Below the pieces are notes generated by a model. The model saw only the letters and a list, made by a program, of their open reading frames with translations. It was not told the origin of the DNA and searched no databases. Source: CAYGXH01 sp964354485 (lineage in GTDB: Bacteria; Bacteroidota; Ignavibacteria; UBA10030; SZUA-254). From it: 10,169 bases of DNA. The position numbers were made by a program, and so were the translations under genes. How positions within the stretch are numbered: position 1 is the stretch's first letter; every line of letters starts with the position of its first letter. The DNA is taken from the NCBI GenBank assembly GCA_964354485.1, contig CAYGZY010000234.1:1-10169 (forward strand). The letters are read 5' to 3'. Positions 4,716-10,169 of the stretch are shown one piece after another.

Positions 4716-6995
4716 TATTTCTTCGATCTGTACCCTGTCCGAAACGGCATGGTAGTGTGGATCCTCGGTGATGATGGTAAGCCGTACCACTGCTTCGATC
4801 CTTTCCACCCCACATTCTTTCTGCACCTCGATGCACACGACCGGAAGCGCATTCTACCGCTGGCACAGCGGTTCAAAATGCCGGTCAGTATCGGCAAGGA
4901 ACGTAAAACGGAACTATTCAGCGGTGAGGAATGGGAAGTAACAAAAATTACTGTACACGACCCTCTTCAGTTCAACCGCTGTGTGCGAACGCTTCAGACG
5001 TTTTTTCCGCACTTCGCGTTCTACAACAGCAATATACCGGTCGCGCAGATGTACCTTTACGACCGGCAGGTCTTCCCTCTCGCCCGCTGTCGGTTCAATG
5101 TCGACGAAAAAAACATTCTCAGAGATATTGTCGTCGATGACAACTTTGATTCGCCTAATTACCTGATACCCGACCTGAAGATCATGCGGCTTCATAACAC
5201 GCACTTTGCCACGAAGTTCTCCAGAACGCTCAATCTCGAAATCAGCTACGAGGATAAAACGTATGCTCTCGAGCACCATGACCCGGAGGAAGTACTAAAC
5301 TCCCTCAACTGGCACCTGTACCACTACGACCCCGACATCATCATCTCTGCATGGGGAGATGCAACACTTTTTCCCACACTCGCTGCCGCAGCCGCATGCT
5401 GTCACATTCCGCTCCTTCTGAATCGGGATCAGACTCAAGGCTTTTTCCACACGAAGGAACGGAGCTACTGGAGCTACGGTGAAATTATCCATCGAGACGG
5501 CGCTTTCATGCTCGCGGGCCGGTGGCATATGGACGCGGAGAACAGTTTCATCATGGGTGAATCCGATATCGAAGGCGTCATTGAGCTGGCGCGCCTCACA
5601 CAGCTTCCCATGCAGAAACAATCCCGGGCGGCAATCGGCACAGGACTGGCGAGCATGCAGATGAGTTACGCTTACCGGAACAACATCCTCATCCCTGCCG
5701 AAAAGAAGGAAGGCGAAGATTTCAAAACAGCCGATGAACTGCTGCTGAGTGACCGCGGCGGACTCGTTTTCATGCCAGAACTCGGGTATCATGAAAACGT
5801 TGCCGAACTGGACTTCGCAAGCATGTACCCAAGTCTGATGGAAATGCATAATATAAGTCCGGAAACGATCAACTGTCGCTGCTGCCGCAACCACCGCGTG
5901 CCGGAGCTGGGCTACACAATTTGCGAAAAACGGAAAGGTATTGTTCCGGCGACACTGAAACCGGTTCTCGAAAAGCGCGCTTACTACAAAGTACGGAAGA
6001 AAGGAGCGAAGACGCAGGCAGAATTCCAGAAGTACGACAGACGCCAGAATGCCCTGAAATGGATGCTCGTTACCTGCTTCGGGTATCTCGGCTATAAGAA
6101 TGCCCGGTTCGGGAGAATTGAAGCGCACGAATCAGTGAACGCATTCTCCCGCGAAGCGCTCCTGACAGCGAAGGAAGTTGCCGAAGCGGATGGTTACCAC
6201 CTTGTGCACGCCATCATCGATTGTCTCTGGCTGAAAAAGTCCGGCTCAACACACGAAGATTACCAGAAGTTGTGCAGCAAAATACGGAACACGGTCGGCG
6301 TTAGTATTTCGCTCGAAGGAATTTACAGGTGGATTCTTTTCCCCAGTTCTAAGGTGGACCCGGGAATTCCCGCCGCGCAGAAGTACGTCGGATGGTACGA
6401 CCACGGCGAGCTGAAGATGCGCGGGATCGAAGCACGGAGGAGAGACATGCCGCGTTACGTGAAGACAGTGCAAGCCCGCCTGCTTGAACTGATGGGTGAA
6501 GCCGGTAATATTGAGGCACTGCGGCGTCTCACCCCCGATATACTACGTGAAGGAGGATTTTACCTGAACGAACTGCGAAGTGGCCGCGTCGATCCGCGGG
6601 AGCTCGTCATCCGTCGGCGGATTCAGCGGGACGTCGGTGACTACGCCAACAATAACCTCAACGCCCTCGTCACGAAAGAGTTGCAGCAATTCGGCATCAC
6701 CATTCCGGCCGGAGAAATCATTGAGTACATCATAGTCGACCAGACCGGGAAGCGCGATCCGCAGAAGGCGAAAAGTTTACTTACATACCAGGAGTGGGAC
6801 GGGTATGATATTGGTAAGTACAGCGAGTTCGTACTGAAAGCGGTTGAAACGCTTCTATCCCCTTTTGGGTACGACCTTGAAAAATTGCAGGAACATTACG
6901 CGATCACTGTGAAGAAAAAACGGCTTCTTCCGTTTACCGGAAAGATCAAGTATGAGAAGGAGCTTCTCAGCCTCATTATTCCTCCCGGAGGTTAA
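4701..6995 (+). CDS. B-family DNA polymerase, PolB2/Dpo2-like, exonuclease-deficient
   Basis: The protein has 764 residues from ATG 4701; a TTG nine bases earlier (4692) would add three. Residue numbers here count from the TTG. There is no clear ribosome site. Polymerase motif A is VAELDFASMYPSLM (370-383; D374, Y379). Motif B is ALKWMLVTCFGYLGY (454-468), keeping the lysine K456 and GYxG but replacing NSxY with VTCF. Motif C is LVHAIIDCLWLKK (504-516), where YGDTDS has become HAIIDC: the first Asp is lost, the metal-binding second Asp (D510) is kept. The thumb-proximal region has QKYVGWY and RGIEARRRDMP (577-587), as in family members. The N-terminal exonuclease region retains its fold pattern, but Exo I DxE reads NLE (181-183), Exo II NxxxFD reads GDATLF (222-227), and Exo III is also degraded. 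Pol activity is therefore plausible and proofreading unlikely, as expected for a damage-tolerance polymerase. The neighbouring RecA-like and small genes support this. It is shorter than replicative B polymerases or E. coli Pol II (about 780). Confidence 0.88.
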   Translation: MIISGYFFDLYPVRNGMVVWILGDDGKPYHCFDPFHPTFFLHLDAHDRKRILPLAQRFKMPVSIGKERKTELFSGEEWEVTKITVHDPLQFNRCVRTLQTFFPHFAFYNSNIPVAQMYLYDRQVFPLARCRFNVDEKNILRDIVVDDNFDSPNYLIPDLKIMRLHNTHFATKFSRTLNLEISYEDKTYALEHHDPEEVLNSLNWHLYHYDPDIIISAWGDATLFPTLAAAAACCHIPLLLNRDQTQGFFHTKERSYWSYGEIIHRDGAFMLAGRWHMDAENSFIMGESDIEGVIELARLTQLPMQKQSRAAIGTGLASMQMSYAYRNNILIPAEKKEGEDFKTADELLLSDRGGLVFMPELGYHENVAELDFASMYPSLMEMHNISPETINCRCCRNHRVPELGYTICEKRKGIVPATLKPVLEKRAYYKVRKKGAKTQAEFQKYDRRQNALKWMLVTCFGYLGYKNARFGRIEAHESVNAFSREALLTAKEVAEADGYHLVHAIIDCLWLKKSGSTHEDYQKLCSKIRNTVGVSISLEGIYRWILFPSSKVDPGIPAAQKYVGWYDHGELKMRGIEARRRDMPRYVKTVQARLLELMGEAGNIEALRRLTPDILREGGFYLNELRSGRVDPRELVIRRRIQRDVGDYANNNLNALVTKELQQFGITIPAGEIIEYIIVDQTGKRDPQKAKSLLTYQEWDGYDIGKYSEFVLKAVETLLSPFGYDLEKLQEHYAITVKKKRLLPFTGKIKYEKELLSLIIPPGG

Positions 6996-6998
6996 CTC

Positions 6999-7029
6999 GC
7001 GAATCATAGGAATGTTCGCTTTATTATAT
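6999..7029 (+). terminator. Weak intrinsic terminator after the polymerase gene
   Basis: GCGAA-T-CAT, loop AGGA, ATG-TTCGC forms an 8-bp stem with one bulged base (6999-7019) directly followed by TTTATTATAT. It begins four bases after the TAA of the polymerase gene. The tail is only partly T-rich, so efficiency is uncertain, but position and orientation fit. Confidence 0.45.
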
Positions 7030-7093
7030 CCCTTTTAACTTGCGGGAAGTTCATTTATTCCGGATAGTACAATTTTAGTTTATTAATCCCTAT

Positions 7094-7116
7094 TGCCTGC
7101 CTGCCGCAGACAGGCA
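7094..7116. repeat. GCCTGCC-type palindrome
   Basis: TGCCTGCCTGC and GCAGACAGGCA form 11-base arms with one mismatch around a single C. It resembles the GC-rich hairpin at 4452-4484 (both carry GGCAGGC/GCCTGCC-type cores), pointing to one dispersed family. Confidence 0.55.
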
Positions 7117-7117
7117 T

Positions 7118-7140
7118 TTATCCCTTGATAGCGGGAATAA
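7118..7140. repeat. Short imperfect palindrome
   Basis: TTATCCC (7118-7124) faces GGGAATAA (7133-7140) across eight bases. It follows the previous palindrome after one base and may be part of the same repeat cluster. No function can be read from it. Confidence 0.35.
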
Positions 7141-7176
7141 CATTCCTTCTCTCATTCTTGACTAACCCCTTTTGTG

Positions 7177-7199
7177 TTTTCCCCTTAATAAGGGGAAAA
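7177..7199. repeat. Perfect 10-bp palindrome TTTTCCCCTT/AAGGGGAAAA
   Basis: The arms 7177-7186 and 7190-7199 are perfectly complementary with AAT between them. The hairpin carries T on one side and A on the other in both orientations, so it could act as a weak bidirectional terminator between the convergent genes. It may equally be a dispersed repeat. Confidence 0.5.
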
Positions 7200-7236
7200 G
7201 CATTTACTTCGCATTCTTAGCCTAAACGATTTTTTT

Positions 7237-7257
7237 GTCCCCCTTCTCAAGGGGGAC
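7237..7257. repeat. Perfect 9-bp palindrome GTCCCCCTT/AAGGGGGAC
   Basis: The arms 7237-7245 and 7249-7257 pair perfectly around CTC. A run of seven T lies before it on the plus strand, the wrong side for a terminator in either direction. In type it resembles the C-run/G-run palindrome at 4537-4598. Confidence 0.55.
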
Positions 7258-7587
7258 TACAGGTGTTTCATGGACTGCATCCTCAAACTGAGTTAATCAT
7301 TAATGTTATTAAGGTGGAATAGTATATAGTATTTTTGTTATAAGAAGAAAAACTGATATCAAGTAAATATTATTTCCCAATGATAAAGGTATAACACTTT
7401 GTTGAAAGAGCAGGAATATGAATAATGGGAGGGCCTGGATTTATTAAGATGATTCCCACATCACTTTTCGTGGTGGTTATAAGCTTTCAATTATTTATTT
7501 TCGAGATTGTTCCGTCCGGAAATAGATTCGGATTTCACAAAGACATCAATCGAACAGTCTCAATACCTCCCGAGCAATAAGCGGTTT

Positions 7588-8733
7588 TTATTTTTTCTGG
7601 AACGTCAGCAGTTCTTTGCAATCAGATGAAAGGGCGCGGATGCCTTTGATCTCCTGAATTCCCTGAGCGATTTTCATCGTAGACTCGCTCGTCCGTTTGG
7701 GTAGGTAGACTTTTCCTACATGATGAAATCCGATTTCTTTGAAGAGGGCCGTTACCTCGCTCGGGAAATCGATGAACTCCTTCCCTGCAAATGCCGCTTC
7801 CATGATGATGGAAACCCGTCCGCCCGGCTTCAGTACGCGGGCGCATTCTCTGATGATTCCCTTGAACTTCAGGATGAAATCAGCTCTTGAAGCTTCGACA
7901 CTCACTTCGAAATCGGAACTGCTGTCCCTCTGAGAAAATTCCGGCGGCGGATCAAGAAAGAGGTAATCGACGTTCCCCGACTGCTCAGGAATGCCTGTAA
8001 GGAGGACATTGTTGCGTGATATGCGTTCGTCGATAGGATTGGAATCGTAGAGCTTGTATTTTCTGTCGCGGAAGTGCGGGACTGTTTCGATGATATCACC
8101 AAGAGTTCCACTCCCTGCAAAGGGATCGATGATGTAATCATTAGGTTTTGTATAATAGTGAAGGGCATTTGCGAGAATCTGACCCGGCAGCCTCCCTTTG
8201 AAATTGGATTTACCAAAGCGGGGATCGGGTGTATCGAATGCCCAGACATTACGCTCACGGAGGTCAAATCCGTACTTCGTTCTCTCATCGATTCTGCGCG
8301 CCGTGTCATCATCATGTATCTTTTTCCGCAGGTCTGAAATTGTCCATTTGTAGTCAACCGCCATTTTTTCATACTGATCCCTGCGTCTGGATTCATCGAC
8401 CTTCGTCGCCAGATCAAAGTAAAATACTTCGGGGAGGGTCCTCTTCTTTACATCAGGATAGTAGGAATAATACTGCTGGCATTGTTTCAATACCGAAAAT
8501 GGAAACTTGATGCCCGGTTGTGAGGAGATCAGTTTCAGCACCTGATCTTCAAACATGCCCTGCTTGCGGGCAGTGGACAGGACTTTGTCGACCAGGAACT
8601 TGCCCAGGTCCCAATAATTGTCCACGTTGAAGGAGTTCAGTTCCCGTGCCAGTTCGACAATGGAAAATCCCTTTGGTTCGATTTTCTTCACGGGTTGCTT
8701 CGCCGCGGTTTTCTTTTTCATTTTGGATGTCAT
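7588..8733 (-). CDS. Solitary N4/N6-type DNA methyltransferase with DUF1016-like N-terminus
   Basis: The protein has 381 residues from ATG 8733; a second in-frame ATG follows at codon 5, and only a weak AAAGG lies upstream. Residues 1-20 are a lysine-rich tail. Residues about 24-140 (IVELARELN, NYWDLGKFLVDKV, FSVLKQCQQYYSYYP, KWTISDLRKKI) resemble the helical N-terminal domain of DUF1016/YhcG proteins, probably for DNA binding. Then come a motif X-like RLPGQILANALHYYT (181-195), AdoMet motif I DYIIDPFAGSGT (199-210), an acidic turn YDSNPID (229-235), motif IV DYLFLDPPPEF (256-266) and ARVLKPGGRV (298-307). The order X-I-IV fits amino-methyltransferases that add methyl to adenine N6 or cytosine N4. 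Motif IV is DPPP rather than DPPY; the missing aromatic normally stacks on the flipped base, so activity or target may be unusual. No restriction enzyme gene is adjacent, so it appears to be an orphan methylase. It is convergent with the polymerase gene. Confidence 0.82.
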   Translation of the reverse strand: MTSKMKKKTAAKQPVKKIEPKGFSIVELARELNSFNVDNYWDLGKFLVDKVLSTARKQGMFEDQVLKLISSQPGIKFPFSVLKQCQQYYSYYPDVKKRTLPEVFYFDLATKVDESRRRDQYEKMAVDYKWTISDLRKKIHDDDTARRIDERTKYGFDLRERNVWAFDTPDPRFGKSNFKGRLPGQILANALHYYTKPNDYIIDPFAGSGTLGDIIETVPHFRDRKYKLYDSNPIDERISRNNVLLTGIPEQSGNVDYLFLDPPPEFSQRDSSSDFEVSVEASRADFILKFKGIIRECARVLKPGGRVSIIMEAAFAGKEFIDFPSEVTALFKEIGFHHVGKVYLPKRTSESTMKIAQGIQEIKGIRALSSDCKELLTFQKK

Positions 8734-8855
8734 GGTCTTACCCTTTCGCTCATCACTGCTTCTGATTAGATATGAATGGGAATTGAGAAGTCGATGCGTG
8801 ACTCCAATCCGCCGATGATAAATATATGAAACTCGTCAGGAAAAATCAACGAATG

Positions 8856-9998
8856 TCAGAACGACCCGTTCCTTTTCAAAACTTCACGGGAGATAATTAA
8901 CCGCTGAATTTCGCTCGTCCCTTCAAAGATACGGTTAATTCGGGAATCCCGGTAATTTCTTTCTATCGGTAATTCACGGGAGTATCCCATGCCGCCATGC
9001 ACCTGCACAGCCATGTCCACAATTTTATCCAGTGATTCAGAGCAGAAAAGCTTCACCACGGCTGAGAACCGGGAAACCGATTCCCCCTTATCGTAGGCGG
9101 CTGCAGTCCGGTAGACGATTGAATCCATCGCATAGATTAACGTTGCCATCTCGGCAAGCATAAACTGGATTGCCTGGAACTGCGCTATCGGCACGTCAAA
9201 CTGCTTTCGTTCTTTGGCAAACTTTGCCGATGCTTCCATCAGTTCCTTTGACAAACCGACGCAGCATGCACCGAGTCCGAGCCGGCCGGCATCGAGGGTT
9301 TTCATCGCTACAAGAAAACCCCTGCCGTCATCACCGATCATATTTTCCTTCGGTACACGGACATTATCGAGTACCAATGTGGATGTTAAACTTCCCCTTA
9401 GTCCCATCTTCTTCTCGTAGGCACCTGCCTTGAAACCGGGTGATTTTGTTTCGACAGCAAATCCGGTGATGCCGCGATCAGTCCGGGCGAAAAGAGAAAC
9501 CACGTCGGCTATGGGACCATTTGTGATCCATATTTTTTCACCGCTAATTACCCAGTCGTTGCCATCTCGGTATGCCCGGGTTTTCAGGTTGAAGGAATCG
9601 GATCCTGCCATCGTCTCCGTTAAAGCGAACGCGCCGATCATTTTTCCTTCAGCCAGCGGTACAAGGTATTTCTTTTTGAGTTCTTCGCTTCCACCAATAT
9701 AAATCGCGTTTGCGCCGATCGACTGGTGTGCCCCGATGAATGTCGCGGTTGAGAGGCAGCCGCGTGCAATCTCCTCCTGCGCTATGCAGTAACCTACTTC
9801 TCCGAATCCTCCTCCACCGTACTCTATGGGAAAGACAGTCCCGAGCAGACCAAGCTCCTTGATCTTTGAAATGATATCAGGAGGTATTTTCTCATCTTCA
9901 TCTATTTTTGAAGCACGAGGTTTAATTTCGTTCGTAGTGAATTCACGTACCATCTGTCGAAGCATTTTCTGTTCATCAGAAAATTCAAAATCAATCAT
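8856..9998 (-). CDS. Acyl-CoA dehydrogenase
   Basis: This is a complete 380-residue acyl-CoA dehydrogenase, the usual length. It oxidises acyl-CoA to trans-2-enoyl-CoA with FAD, passing electrons to electron-transfer flavoprotein, in the cytoplasm. The N-terminal helical domain begins FEFSDEQKMLRQMVREF (4-20). The middle FAD/substrate region has AFALTETMAGSD (123-134) and WVISGEKIWITNG (149-161). The C-terminal domain has KERKQFDVPIAQFQAIQ (262-278), VHGGMGYSRELPIERNYRD (333-351) and RIFEGTSEIQR (356-366), in which E359 is the expected catalytic base. It is most like the short-chain/butyryl-CoA and branched-chain group, but the substrate cannot be fixed from sequence by eye. Start ATG 9998 lacks an obvious ribosome site, and 122 bases separate the stop from the methyltransferase start. 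No other beta-oxidation gene is in the window. Confidence 0.95.
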   Translation of the reverse strand: MIDFEFSDEQKMLRQMVREFTTNEIKPRASKIDEDEKIPPDIISKIKELGLLGTVFPIEYGGGGFGEVGYCIAQEEIARGCLSTATFIGAHQSIGANAIYIGGSEELKKKYLVPLAEGKMIGAFALTETMAGSDSFNLKTRAYRDGNDWVISGEKIWITNGPIADVVSLFARTDRGITGFAVETKSPGFKAGAYEKKMGLRGSLTSTLVLDNVRVPKENMIGDDGRGFLVAMKTLDAGRLGLGACCVGLSKELMEASAKFAKERKQFDVPIAQFQAIQFMLAEMATLIYAMDSIVYRTAAAYDKGESVSRFSAVVKLFCSESLDKIVDMAVQVHGGMGYSRELPIERNYRDSRINRIFEGTSEIQRLIISREVLKRNGSF

Positions 9999-10169
9999 AT
10001 AAATACTCGTATGGAATTAATATTTGATATCACTGCTGTCCAAGATAAAAAAAGGATTTATTAATAACTGCTAAATTCATAGCAAATGGGACAGGTTTGG
10101 ACTCAGGCACAGGAGTAGGCCCCCTGATGCTGTCCAATACCTAAGCCCGGTAAAGCGAGTTGCCCATCA

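Larger units (their letters stand above)
7030..7587. other. Gene-free stretch with several palindromes
   Basis: This stretch lies between the convergent polymerase and methyltransferase genes. I find no open frame with coding character or ribosome site on either strand. The left half carries four palindromes, listed separately, and the right half (about 7260-7587) is AT-rich without recognisable structure. I see no clear terminator for the methyltransferase gene that ends at 7588. Confidence 0.6.

Noticed and set aside
5295..6128. A 277-residue minus-strand open frame inside the polymerase gene
   Set aside because: It is antisense to a clear polymerase with conserved motifs; its composition is that of a reverse-strand shadow.
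9999..10169. The right edge as the start of another gene or an RNA gene
   Set aside because: No frame has a start with a ribosome site or a recognisable protein end, and no tRNA-like fold was seen. I see nothing supportable here.

Overview
The window looks like a chromosome segment of a Bacteroidota/Ignavibacteriota-type bacterium. The clues are secreted proteins with FISUMP (Fibrobacter succinogenes major paralogous) domains, 'GWNLLSLP'-type beta-sandwich modules, an Asp-box repeat protein, and GC-rich palindromic dispersed elements between genes. This assignment is inference from gene content; no marker gene is present.

Layout. Positions 1-2917 hold three minus-strand genes for exported proteins: a repeat protein that runs off the left edge (1-742), a decayed FISUMP lipoprotein gene (903-1549) and an intact FISUMP protein gene (1778-2917). 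The last has a clear intrinsic terminator. Two diverged copies of a leader/terminator module flank it, as if terminator-leader-FISUMP units had been duplicated. Positions 2918-3461 have no gene but hold the second module copy, an orphan minus-strand terminator, a CRP-like palindrome and a strong sigma70-type promoter with a 20-bp palindrome in its spacer.

Positions 3462-6995 (plus strand) are the most interesting part. They encode a RecA/Rad51-like protein without the P-loop lysine, an 84-residue probably helical protein, and a B-family DNA polymerase of PolB2 type. In the polymerase the 3'-5' exonuclease motifs are broken while the two polymerase metal-binding aspartates remain. This gene set resembles the archaeal Dpo2/PolB2 damage-response operon and is functionally reminiscent of the bacterial ImuA-ImuB-DnaE2 mutasome, so a translesion or mutagenic repair role is the best hypothesis. 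A nest of palindromic repeats (4332-4715) separates the small gene from the polymerase gene; the stop of one and the start of the other lie inside repeat arms.

Positions 6996-7587 have no gene and carry a weak terminator and several perfect palindromes. On the minus strand follow a solitary DNA methyltransferase with a DUF1016-like N-terminus and an unusual DPPP motif IV (7588-8733), and an ordinary acyl-CoA dehydrogenase (8856-9998). The last 170 bases hold nothing I can name.
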